From Rhizomys pruinosus (taxonomy: Eukaryota > Chordata > Mammalia > Rodentia > Spalacidae), in NCBI GenBank assembly GCA_009823505.1, contig VZQC01006364.1:127970-191969 (forward strand): DNA of 64,000 nt, in the 5' to 3' direction. A model generated the notes under the pieces. The model worked only from the letters and a program-made list of their open reading frames with translations, was not told the DNA's origin and searched no databases. Below, in pieces: positions 36,009-47,101 of this stretch (its first letter is position 1; every line of letters starts with the position of its first letter). A program made the translations under genes and the position numbers.

Positions 36009-36233
36009 ATTATTATTATTTTTTTTTAATTTTATGTGCATGAGTATATTGCCCGCATGTAAGTAAGTGCATCTGATTTGTGTACTGCCCATAGAGCTCA
36101 GGCTAGGGTGTTGAATCTCCTTTTACTGAAGTTACAGATGGTTGTTACCCAACACATGGATGTTGTGATTCAAACCCCTGTCCTCTACAAGAACAGTCAG
36201 TGGTCTTAAACATTGAGCTATCTCTCCAGTCCA
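36009..36233 (-). mobile_element. Old B2 SINE
   Basis: Diverged reverse B2: tatgtgcatgagtatattgc ... cattgagctatctctccagtc. The younger B2 went in just beside its tail. Confidence 0.87.
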
Positions 36234-36840
36234 AAAAGCATGAATAGTCTTATCATATATTATTTCAATTTTCATTTGTTTATATTAGTATGCATCTAGT
36301 TACTTACATTTTTATCAAGTGACAAAGAAATAGAATGATTTGTATAAACAAAGTAATTTTAATTTGGGAAATAACAATTAACATTTATAAATTAAAATTT
36401 AGAATTTCTACTGTGAGAAGGATTCATCAGCAGGTTTGTGCTTATTTCCATACATCTGCAAGTCTAGTTTAGCAGCTTATAAATTCAGTCATGACAGGTA
36501 TCTTATAAAATCCCATCTGCTATCACATATTTGATCTGAATGGTTCATAAAATGTCACTTGTAAATATTCTTATAACTAGATGTAATGTGAATTAGATAT
36601 TCAATTTTTCTCTTAAAAGTCATTAACAGTACACTGCTAATGGAAATTGTGAAAAATCTTTGCAATTTTGGTATTTATTAATTAACACTGGTTATGTTGA
36701 ATTCTATATGCAAAATACTGGTTAGTTTAATCGAGGTACTACAGTACTCAATTTTACAACCAATTGAAGACAAAAAGTATATAATTATGATTGTTAATTA
36801 GTTAGAACTTAGCATAATTTTTTAGTAAATTTCTGTTGAA
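36234..36840. other. AT-rich unassigned sequence
   Basis: Nothing recognisable. Confidence 0.5.
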
Positions 36841-38250
36841 TTTTTTGTGTATTTCAAGGAGCAGAACATTGGAATTAGTCTTCATCATCATTATATCTCC
36901 TTATTTGCATTTGCACCCTCCAACAGGAACCCCAAATTCATACATTTCATCATTTCTATCAAGGCCTAGCATGTCAAGTTAGTGTCCCCAGATATTCTTT
37001 CAAGTTAATCCACTGGAGTCTAGTCACCCAATGTGCATCATCCCTTTAAGAAAATCAGCTCTTCATCACCCATCAGTAATCACCTGCCAACAATTCTTCA
37101 GCTAAGATTGAGGCTTGTTTTCCCATTTACGTAGTTCTGTTCTAGGGTTTTGTCTGCTTGAGTTTGCACAGGCCTTGTACTTGCTGACACCACTACTGTA
37201 TGTTCATGTGTTCAAGGCCACAGGAGCCAGTAAGACTCTATTGACATAGAGTGATGTACCTCCTCCAGGCTCTTATAATTTTGCCACCCCGTCTTCTCGA
37301 ATGGTCCCTGAGCCTTGGCTGGGTGATGTTTAAAATAGAGTGTCTTATTCAATGATCCCCATTCTCTAGATCCTTACTTTATATACTTTGGTCATTTGTT
37401 TACCTGGCCCTATGTTGCATGAAGGAGCTTCATTAATGAGATTTGAGAGATTCTTTAGTGTCCTCTTTACCTCTTGTTCTATGTTCTGTGAGACTTAGGT
37501 ATAGAGGTTGTGTTGTAGATGTCTTATTTAGGCTTGGGCAACTCACAGACAATATCTGTTTGTGAACAATTATACTTTGTAACACTGTCTATCTGGTTCA
37601 AAAGAAGCTTCTTTGATAAGTGGTTACTGGGACACTTGTTTTTAAATATAAGAATACATATTTTACACATAATAAGAAATCATATTAGTCTAGGGATTTG
37701 ACAGTCATGGGGTTCTCTCTAAAACATATAACCACTCATCCACATCTATTTGGCTATGTTTACAGTACCGCATGTGAGTTTCCTCCCATTGAGTGCACTT
37801 TAAGTCCAATTAGGTAGGTGTTGATTACCCCCAAGAGATAAGTGACACTACTGCAACATGTTGTTAGTTATGCCTGTCATAGTTTGGTTATTTGGCTTAG
37901 AAGCTGGATAAGACCATTGATTGTTGTTCTGCCTAAGAAGTTTGTATATTTTTCCCCAAAACTATGAGAGCTAGCCTTCAGAGGAAATGAGTTCTAGATC
38001 AGATGCAGCTCCATTGCTGAAGATCTGATCTCTGAAATATTTCCTGTCTTCAACAATAGGGCCTTACCTTCAAGTTCTGGGAGGCAATCAAGGGCTGTGG
38101 TAATAGCATGTGTAATTTTGGGAGTGTCTCGGATTTCCCTGGCCAATCAACAACTCAAAGATTGGTTTCTCTTCCTGGCACTGTTTCTTGTTATATGGCC
38201 TTCAGCTATACACATTTACTCATGAAGGATATGTTAATTTTTCAGTAGGT
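36841..38250 (-). mobile_element. L1/Lx-like non-coding repeat, long copy
   Basis: Starts gaattttttgtgtatttcaa and includes 'gtctgcttgagtttgcacag', 'tgctgacaccactactgtat', 'tggtccctgagccttggctg', 'agaagcttctttgataagtg' and 'gagtgcactttaagtccaat'. This is the best-preserved version of this repeat layout in the window. Confidence 0.68.
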
Positions 38251-39620
38251 TGTGAAAGTAATATGGTTCCCTCTGTTTTTTTATACTAACTAGGCAAAAT
38301 GTATTCTCTCTCTCTCCCCCTGTCAAACCCTCTCTCTATGCCTCTATGCCCTGCCCTCCCCTGTTAAAGTGTCTCCATTTCCCTATTTCTCCTTTGTTTA
38401 TAACAATCTCTTATGGTCCCATCTCTCTTGGACTACGTCTTCCCCTTTATGCCCCCAATTCCTTGTATGACTCTTTCTCCCTGCCTCCCATTTAAATGCC
38501 CCCATTTTAAGTATTTTTCCCTTAGTATCACTAGTCTCCTACATTTCTTCTCTCTCAGATTCCTTCTTTCCTTCTACCTACTTGCTTTCTTTTCATTTTC
38601 CTGGTTTCTGCAGTTACATCAGGACACATATTGGCATGTAAGGATTTTGTGCTAGGATCAACCAATGAGGGAGATCATATGTTATTTGTTTATCTGATTC
38701 TGTGCTACTTCAATTAGCTTAACAGTTTCTAGCTCCATCCATTTACTTGTTTTGTTGAACTCCATTATGTAAATTTATCACATTTTCATTATCCTTTTGA
38801 GGTATAAGTCTTTGGCTATAGGCCAAAGAGTAATGTGAGAATCAGAAACAACCCCAAGTCATTACATTATAAAATTTCAGTCTTTTGAAAAATCTACCTT
38901 TCCATTTTCACTGGTGAACCATCTAGTCATGGCATCACCCCTGGAAAGGTGATGTTCTTGCTATAAGTTATGCTAACTAAACAGGGAGAATACCTAATCT
39001 GATAATGAGTAGTGAAGATTTCCTGCCTGGAGTCCCACCTCCCAGTGGATTGCTTTTGGATCCAGCCATAGGCATATAGGTCTCTGTAAGTCTGCCAGCT
39101 TTTTCTGAATTCTTCAGAAAAACAATCTCCTTTTCTTCTTCATATCCCTTCTTTAAACATGCTTTCTTTAAGAGTGTGGGATGCTCTAGTATTTCTCTAA
39201 AATTTCTTTCTCCCTACCTCCTGTAGCTGCCATTCAGCCAGGTGTGAGATCTCCATTCAGGTTTTAACATAACATCAAGGCTTTCTTTTTCTTTTCTCCC
39301 ATCTATTTTCCTCCTTAAGGCAGCTGCTCAGATTTCCAGCTGGCCTGCCCTGAGGATTTTTCTTTAGAATTCTAGTAAAATTATCCTAAAACCTTCATTT
39401 GGGTCCATTCTTAAATTATTTTATGATGGAGACTAAGACCCCTCTTTCAGACACTGTCCCCATTTCAGTGATATTACCTGGTCAAATAGTAGGTTAAGTT
39501 TTAGATTCTAAGTGTTCTCCACACTGATTTCCATAGGGGCTGCAAACATTTTCAGTTCCACCATCAGTGAATGAGAGTTCCCCTTTCCTTACACCCTTCC
39601 CACATTTGATATCATTTAAA
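38251..39620 (-). mobile_element. Degenerate L1 ORF2 3' end and 3'UTR
   Basis: A pyrimidine-rich 3'UTR-like stretch (38,290-38,650) is followed by reversed ORF2 C-terminal motifs (tttctagctccatccattta) and later 'ctccacactgatttccatag' and 'ccaccatcagtgaatgag'. About 600 bp between (38,840-39,470) is not recognised and may be another insertion. Confidence 0.6.
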
Positions 39621-39745
39621 ACTCAGCACAGTTTAAATGAACACATTAACAGACAAATTTCACCTTCAGAAATGACTGATAATTATTACATATAGCTTTG
39701 TCATTCACTCATTTTACTTTGAAATCTCTTTTAAAAACTTAGTTT

Positions 39746-39921
39746 CTAAGCCAAACAGAACAACATCAACAACAACAACAACAACAAAAAGACTGTGACT
39801 AAATTTTTCCAAGTGAACACTGAGAACTGCACAAATTTGTGTCTGTAATGAAAATTTTATTTCAGAGATACTTGCACTGAAAATAAATTGGGAAAAACTC
39901 TCAGTTCTTATTTTCCTGTGA
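39746..39921. repeat. Local direct duplication, copy 1
   Basis: Starts ctaagccaaacagaacaaca, then a CAA-rich tract and 'aagtgaacactgagaactg'. Recurs at 40,323-40,512 with only a few differences. The source is unknown. Confidence 0.85.
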
Positions 39922-40322
39922 TCTTTTTTTTTTTCTGAAATTTTTTTCTGCTTCCTAGGTATTTTCTTCCCTGATATCAAATCACTGATCATAAATGCAT
40001 TTAGGAAGATACAAACTTGATCTGTTACAGTTCTGCTGATGTTCTTAGCCTGGCCCTACTTTATAGACCAGTGCAAATTTTATCACCCATTATCAGCATC
40101 CATATGGTTTTCCAGAGCTACCCAAATCAACTACAATGATAGAGCTAAAAAGAGTGAAATCATCACAATAAGTCAAACACTGGAGATCCAATAATACAGA
40201 GTTACATAATAGGGATGGACGTAGCACACACATTGGAGTTCTGGTATCATAGAATTCTGACCAATGCTTTTACTATCATATTTTGCACATTATACATTTT
40301 CTCTGTGTTCTCACATCTTGCA

Positions 40323-40512
40323 CTAAGCCAAACAGAACAACATCAACGACAACAACAACAACAAAAACAACAGAAAACTGTCACTAAATTTTTCCAAGTG
40401 AACACTGAGAACTGAACAATATTTGTGTCTGTAATGAAAATTTGATTTCAGAGATATTTGCACTGAAAAAATAAATTGGGAATGATAACTTTCAGTTCTT
40501 ATTTTCCTGTGA
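40323..40512. repeat. Local direct duplication, copy 2
   Basis: Second copy of the 39,746-39,921 segment. It is directly followed by small imperfect repeats of 'aaatctccagg'. Confidence 0.85.
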
Positions 40513-40932
40513 AATCTCCAGGAAATCTCACAAAATCTCCAGGCACTCTCAGATTCCCAGAATGAATCAAGATACAGTGACACTACATTATTTATGAATG
40601 AGAGGTATAAAAATGTGTGGCTTTAAAAAACGCACACCTGTGCAACTGCAGTTATCAGTGGTAAAAGTTGAGAGTCATTAATATGAATCACAGTAATACT
40701 GTAAATCCTCAGAAAATCAAAAGGGTTAGGTTTCAGTGTGGACAAAGAAACAAAATTACTGTGAACTGTACCTTTGTTGGTGAGGTTTTCTGGGCCTTAC
40801 AGACATTTATAAAACCAAGACACATTTTAAATTATAACTAATGTTTCTTAAAGCATAAAATAATAATTTTCTTCAGGTCTTATGGATCTGACTTTTTATT
40901 TCATGATTTATTTTTTGCATTGAGGTATTTAC

Positions 40933-41857
40933 ACTTTTTAAAATTTTATTTATTTATTTATTTATTTTTAATTTATTTTTATTGATGCTTTGTGTATTTC
41001 ATACATCATTTTCCAATTCAGTTCAGGCATATATCCCCTTCCCTTCCCCCCAACCCCACCCCTACCCATCACAGATCGTGCATTCTGCCGTAAGTTTTCT
41101 GCATCTTTCTCTGCTTTTTTGTTTTGTTTTGTTTTCATTTTTTTTAACAATAGGTGATAATTTGTGAGTACAAGCATCCTTCATGTAAAACCAATTTGCA
41201 AGCAGTTGTGCCCAAACCCACACAGCTCATGGGTCCCACCATCCTGAAAGGGGGGGGCTTGTATGTTCAATCAAGTTGATCAAATGAGTGTCCAGTCTAT
41301 ATTGTTGTAGTTTCACCATTAACCCCAATCGAAGCCCTTACATTCTACCACGCCCCCTCTTCCGCAGATTGTTCCCTAGGCTTAGAAAAGGGGCACAGGT
41401 GGATGAGAAGCTAAACACTGTACTTTCTCTGGAGCTGATGTCTTGGTCTCTAGTCAGTTCTGGCTGTTTTCTTTCATGGGCTGCCAGCTTGTCCAGGCTT
41501 AACCTTTCGATCCTACTAATGAAGCACATGCAATTAGATATTTAGGTATTTAAACAATATAATATGTTATGGTAGGTTACTTTGGTATAGACACAGATGT
41601 TTGGATGGTTTGTCAATTCATGATCTACATTTTCTTCTGTCAAGTATGGCAGGGTCTTCGTGTGGTTTATAATATCTCCTAACCATTAGAGGATGTAAGC
41701 TTGTGACATCAGCCGTGGGTTATTCCTCCAAGGAGGGAGCCAATAGCCAATTAGATTTGGGATATACAGACATATGGCTGCCACTGCTGCACAGTATTTC
41801 CAGGCAGATGAGGTGTAGCTGGTGCTGACGGAGGAGTCTTGCTTGACTCAAAGAGAC
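40933..41857 (-). mobile_element. L1-type 3' module within a chimeric insertion
   Basis: On the minus strand this ends in the '...caaagcatcaataaaaataaattt' tail. Its 5' part (tgacggaggagtcttgcttg on the plus strand) runs straight into a B2. It is the cleanest copy of this module type in the window. The whole module-B2 unit is enclosed by one 12-bp TSD (tgaggtatttac, 40,921-40,932 and 42,055-42,066). Confidence 0.8.
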
Positions 41858-42054
41858 CTGCATGCAGGTTTGTGCACCCGTGTCGTGCAATGCCTCGGAG
41901 GTCAGAAGAGGGTCTTGTATTCTCCTGGAACTGGAGTTCTCCTGGAATTGGAGTTACAGACGGTTCTCAGCTGCCATGTGGATGCTGGGGATCGAACCTG
42001 GGTCCTCTGCAAGAGCAGTTGGTGCTCTTAACCGCTAGGCTATCTCTCCAGCCC
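41858..42054 (-). mobile_element. B2 SINE part of the chimeric insertion
   Basis: B2 of the young subfamily in reverse, starting at ctgcatgcaggtttgtgcac. The normal tail-proximal ~25 nt are missing at the junction with the module. The head is complete (ccatctctccagccc form) and abuts the TSD. Confidence 0.9.
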
Positions 42055-42066
42055 TGAGGTATTTAC

Positions 42067-43260
42067 TCTTATAATATTGTTATACAACTGATATTGCAGT
42101 TGAAAATGAATAGATTATTTGATAGATATTGATGAAGCGTAATTAGGGAAATTTTGCTTTACATTAAAAAATAAGCTTTTAACTCAGTTTTGCTTTAATG
42201 ACAATGACAATCATATTTGGGTTTCTCATTTCCAGTTTAAGCACCTGCATATGTTCATTGTGATGATGATGATGTTGATGGTGAGGATGATAATGATCTT
42301 CACTTCAAATGACACTTTTAATATTGTGATGTGTCTTTGTATTTTCTTTTGAGTTACACATCAAGTCACATTCTGCCAAAAACAAGGTGAATATTTGAAC
42401 AGGGTTTAGCCAAAATTATAGCTTCTCATCTGAAGCTGAGACTACAAGCTGCCTCCTGAAGGGACATCATTGTTCCACAAAGGCTTCCCAGTGAATGCTG
42501 CCCCTTTTCTCACAGATATCACAAGCTCTCCCTATCTATACTGATTACTTACTCTTCAGTGCTGTAGTAAATTGCTATTGTGGAAGGATAATGATGCTGA
42601 ACATTTGCAGCTCAGATGATAGGGTAATGTTTAAACACTGTATGCCCTGTTCTTTATAGATGTACTAATAACATCTTTAATCATTTCTGTTCAAAATATC
42701 ATGGATTCTGAAGCAGAAACTTGCCTAATGATACAACTAATATATGAAGCATACCATTTACAATTTGAAAGGAAATAACATCAATTATTTTTCAATTTGT
42801 TACAGTGTATGCTGTTTTTTTTTCCTAGCACTGTCTCTAATAGAATTAAAATAAATCATGAAAACCTTAATTATCTTTCTGTTTTTTTCTTCCTTACCAA
42901 GGTTGGCTAAGGTAATCATTTCTATTTATAACATAAATTATATGTTTAAAGATTTTTGGAGAATCAAAATTTTAAAAATCAAGTACTTAAAAATCAAAAA
43001 AAATGTTTTAGTAAACCTTGAGGATTCAAGTAGATGCTATATGAAAGAATCTCAAGGCAAGGAACCTGCAAATGGAATATTATCAAACTGTAACTTATGT
43101 GATATTATTTTTATTTTAATGCTTCAAAAAAGGTCAACAGGAATTCTGTGTATATATTGGTGTAAGTCTTAAACTTCGAATTTTGGGAGCTGATAAAGGA
43201 AGGAAATTAGTTCATACCAGACTTAATTTCATAGTGAGCTGTTCCCATAATACAAGAAAT
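42067..43260. other. AT-rich unassigned sequence
   Basis: No gene seen. An imperfect (TGA)n tract lies at 42,258-42,300. The 104-codon frame from 42,858 has composition typical of chance AT-rich ORFs and no recognisable motif. Confidence 0.45.
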
Positions 43261-43432
43261 TGGCTGAAGAAATGCTTCAGTCACTAAAGTGCTATCATGC
43301 AAGAATGAGGTCCTGAGTTGAATATAAAACATAAATGCAGTCAGGTGTGGTGGCACACACCTTTAGTCCTAGCACTTGAGAGGCAGAGGTAGGTGGATCT
43401 CTGTGAGTTCAAGGCCATGCTGGTCTGCATAT
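43261..43432 (+). mobile_element. Old B4 SINE, 3'-truncated
   Basis: ID-like head (ggctgaagaaatgcttcagt, cctgagttgaatataaaa) is followed by a B1 body (cagtcaggtgtggtggcaca to gccatgctggtct). The end of the B1 part is missing. Confidence 0.75.
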
Positions 43433-43710
43433 TGCAAAATTTTATGTTATAGAATTATTAAAAAATTATACTCAGATTCCCTTTTTATTCTTATGTTAAG
43501 ATATAGTCAGGCATTCAAAATAAATTTTATTCATAATAAATGAAATATCTGAGAGGGAGTTAATTAGAGAATGAGGGAAAATATGTCCAAATAATCTCAT
43601 TTAACCAATTAAATACTTATGATAATAATACAAAATGTAAGAAAAATATTTTTATCAATATTCCTCAGCACAGTAAAATGTGTGACAAGACTTAGAAATA
43701 TACATTGAAC
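43433..43710. other. Unassigned flank upstream of the L1
   Basis: AT-rich; nothing recognisable. Confidence 0.4.
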
Positions 43711-44210
43711 CCTCAGAGAGATGCCAAGGAGGCCAGCACACACCCAAGTTGGGCCAGGAAGGCACAGAGTGACAGGGGCTGTGCCAGAGTCCTGGAGCAG
43801 GTGGGATGCCACACCCCTCCTCCCTCTCAGGTTATCAACTTGGGTGATCAATGTAGGCAGAGTCACTCAGCCAACCTCAGGGAGACACCTAGGAGGCCAG
43901 CACACACAGTGGTGCAGAGGAGCCAATAAGCTGGTAGAGCTGCAGTGCAGCTGATCCCCTGAGAACAGTGTTAGTGATTCTAGACTGTAGAGCCAATGTA
44001 GAGGAACTGACCAGGAGGAAGCACAATGAGTAAGCAACCAACTCTCCATATTAACATTTGAAATTAGCATCAGAGCCAAAACAAAAATAAACCCATGTGC
44101 CAAAGCCTCAATGAAAAAATAACAAGGGAAAAATCTCATAATAAATCCACACCAAACTTGACTAGACCTAGGGAAGATCCCTAAAATAAAATATCCCTGG
44201 AAGGAGACCA
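43711..44210 (+). promoter_or_regulatory. L1 5'UTR with two repeat units
   Basis: GC-richer leader directly upstream of ORF1. The motif 'aggaggccagcacacac' begins two related units at 43,711 and 43,875 (164-bp period), reminiscent of the promoter monomers of rodent L1s. Promoter function is inferred from position only. Confidence 0.55.
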
Positions 44211-44214
44211 AGAC

Positions 44215-44777
44215 ATGGACCCTAGAAGAACTGGCTTAGACATATTCAAAGAAATCAAAGAATATAAAGAACAAATCACAGAACTAAGGGAAGAGAATGA
44301 AAAACTTAGGAAGGATCTAGAAGGAAAGAATGATAAACTTCAAAAAGAACTAGAGGGAAAGAATGACAAACTCCAAAAAGAACTAGAGAAAGAGAAACAC
44401 AAACTCTGAAAAGAACTAGAGGAAGAGAAACACAAACTCCAAAAAGAACTAGAGGGAGAGAAACACAAACTCCAGAAGGAAGTGGAAACACTGAAATGAT
44501 CCCAGGCTGCAAGGAAAAATAAAAAAACTGACCTGCAAAGCAAGGAGCTACAAGTATACAAGTAGAAAATGACTATGACTAGCTCCAAAAGGAAGTGGAC
44601 ATACTAAAGAAATCACAGGATGAAACAAAAAAGGAAATTGAACACTCATCCAATCAACAGGAAATGATGGGAGAAAGCCTCAGAAACAGAATGTTTGAAG
44701 GAGAAAATAGAATATCAGACCTGGAAGATAACACTGAACAACTAAAATACTCAACTGAAGATTATGAAAATTAAACA

Positions 44778-44825
<48 letters not shown>

Positions 44826-45400
44826 AGTGGAACAATGAGGAAATGTGGGATACTATGAAAAGACCAAACCTCCACATCATAAGGATAGAGGAAGGAGAAG
44901 AATCCCAAGACAATGGAATTGATCAGATCTTCAACAGTGTAATAGAAGAAAATTCCCCCCAAATGAAAAATAGACAAACCCATACAAATACAAGAAGCAC
45001 ATAAAACACCAAATAGACAAGACCAGAAAAGTAATTCTCCATACCTTATAATAGTTAAAACGCTACATGCTCAAAACAAAAACAAAATACTGAAAGCTAC
45101 AAGAGGAAAAACAACACATTACATATAAGGGAAAACCCATCAGAATTACAGCTGACTTTTCAGAGCAAACTATGAAAGCCAGAAGAACGTGAGCCAAAGT
45201 ATTCCCAGTGCTAAAGGACTTTAGAAAGAAAAAAAAATTCATGACATAAACACAATGAAAGAATACATGTAAAAAAAACAACATTTCAGAAAATACTCGA
45301 AGCAATTCAAAGAACAGAGGAAAGGACCAACTATCCCCAAGCAGCTAGAGAGAGAATAAAAATATAGCAGTGTAAATACAGGCCTAAACAAAATATGCAA
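44215..45400 (+). pseudogene. L1 ORF1 remnant (coiled coil and RNA-binding part)
   Basis: ORF1p is the nucleic-acid-binding chaperone of L1. The ATG at 44,215 opens MDPRRTGLDIFKEIKEYKEQ, then a coiled coil built of five 11-residue repeats (LEGKNDKLQKE type, 44,317-44,481). A stop codon sits in the third repeat. Further coiled-coil sequence runs to a (CA)n tract (44,777-44,820), which has replaced or expanded part of the frame. Beyond it, an RNP-domain-like block (NLHIIRIEEGEESQDNG, FNSVIEENSPQMK) and C-terminal-domain remnants are visible in broken frames. Non-functional. Confidence 0.8.
44777..44820. repeat. (CA)n tract within L1 ORF1
   Basis: About 21 CA units inside the ORF1 remnant. Confidence 0.97.
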
Positions 45401-45429
45401 ACAAAAAATAGGATGAAAGGAAGCAGCAT

Positions 45430-47088
45430 ACATCTCTCAATAATAACATTAAATATTAATGGTCTAAAATCCCTAATCAAAAGACATAGACTGGGAGACT
45501 GGATTAGGAAAGAGAATCCATCTGTATGCTGTCTATAAGAAACCCATATCAGCTTCAAGGACACACACCAACATAAAGTGAAAGGCTTTAAAAAAATATT
45601 CCAAGCAAATGATACCAAAAAACAAGCAGGAGTTGCTATTCTAATATCAGACAAAATATTCCTCAAAGTAAAGTCCATCAGAAGAGACAAAGATGGTGGC
45701 CATTACGTCCTTATCAAAGGAACAATTAACCAGGAAGATTTCATAATCCTAATGTTTATGCACCAAACTAAGGTGCACAGAACTATATGAATCTGTGTCA
45801 ATTCAACAGGTCCTCATGACACAGATTAATCCCAGCATACTAACAGTGGGAGACTTGAATACCCCAATGAGCCCCATGGATAGATCAACTGGACAAAAAA
45901 ATAAACAGAGAGACATTGAAATTGAATAATATAATAAAACAAATGGACCTCACTGATATCTATAGAATATTCCACCCAAACACCCAAACACTGGAGAATA
46001 TACTTTCTACTCAGTGCGCCAGGAAGCATTCTCCGAAAATGATCACATCTCGGGGCAAAAAAGAAACCTCAACAAATACAAAAGGATTGAACTTGTTCCA
46101 TGCATTATTTCAGATCACAGTGCAATAAAACTCAATACAAACACCAGAATAAGCTCAACTACCTCCAAGAACATATGGAGACTAAACAACACAATCCTGA
46201 ATAATGAATGGGTCATGGAAGAAATAAAGATTAAAATTAACTTATTCATGGACTTAACGAAAAAGACAATATAAGACAATAATACATGTGGGATACCTTA
46301 AAGGCAGTCCTAAGAGGGAAATTAATAGTCCTAAGTGCCTACATAAAAAAGAAAGTAAGGGAACAAATAAATGATCTAACACTGCAGCTAAAAACACTTG
46401 AGAGACAAAAACAAATGAACCCATACTCAACAGTCAGGAAGAAGTCACAAAAATCAGAGCAGAAATCAACAAATTAGAAACAAACAAACAACAACAACAA
46501 AAAAAAACCAATGAATCCAAAAGCTGGTTCTTTGAAAAGATAAATGAGATAGACAGACCTCTAGTCTAGTTAACTAAAAGAAAGAAAGATCAAATCCAAA
46601 TTAATAGTATTTGTGAAGAAAAGGGAACCATCACAACAGACAATGAAAAGATCCAGACAATCATATGAGACCTCAAAAACCTATACTAGCCAGTTTGAAA
46701 ACCTAAGAGAAATGGATGAATATCTGAAATCCTGGGAATCAACGAAGCTTAACCAAGAAGAGTTTGGCAGTTTAAACAGTCCCATAACATATGAAGAAAT
46801 TGAAGATATAATAAAAATCCTCCCAAATAAAAAAGCCCAGGCCCAGATGATTTCACAACATAATGCTATAAAACATATTCAGAAGTCTTACAACCATTAT
46901 TACTCAAACTATTCAGAAGGATACAGAGTAAAATCTCCCAAACTTCTTCTAAGAAGCCAGTATCACTCTAATGTCATAAACCAGTCAAAGACACAACCAA
47001 AACAGAAAAGTATAGACCCATCTCATTAATGAACACATATGCAAAAATTCTAAACAAAATACCTCCAAATGGTGTACAGACCCACATC
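45430..47088 (+). pseudogene. L1 ORF2 5' half: endonuclease and RT N-part
   Basis: The N-terminal APE-like endonuclease starts near INGLKSLIKRHRLGDW; the ETH motif with the catalytic Glu follows, then GVAILISDK and, further on, SDHSAIKL close to the domain's C-terminus. The connector region follows ([18 protein letters not shown]), then NSPITYEEIEDIIKILPNKKA, the start of the reverse transcriptase. Several stops and frameshifts, a deletion around 46,850-46,930 and the insertion at 47,102 destroy the frame. The family product nicks target DNA and primes reverse transcription there. Confidence 0.85.
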
Positions 47089-47101
47089 AAAAAGATCATC
47101 C

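Noticed and set aside
42858..43172. Possible small host gene (104 codons)
   Set aside because: Lys/Ile/Asn-rich chance frame in AT-rich DNA with no motif, no splice context and no flanking exon signal.
43721..44211. Open frames in the L1 leader
   Set aside because: These fall in the L1 5'UTR, differ by strand and frame, and precede the recognisable ORF1 start.
44317..44481. CRISPR-like array
   Set aside because: The 33-bp units are contiguous, lack spacers, and encode coiled-coil repeats of L1 ORF1.
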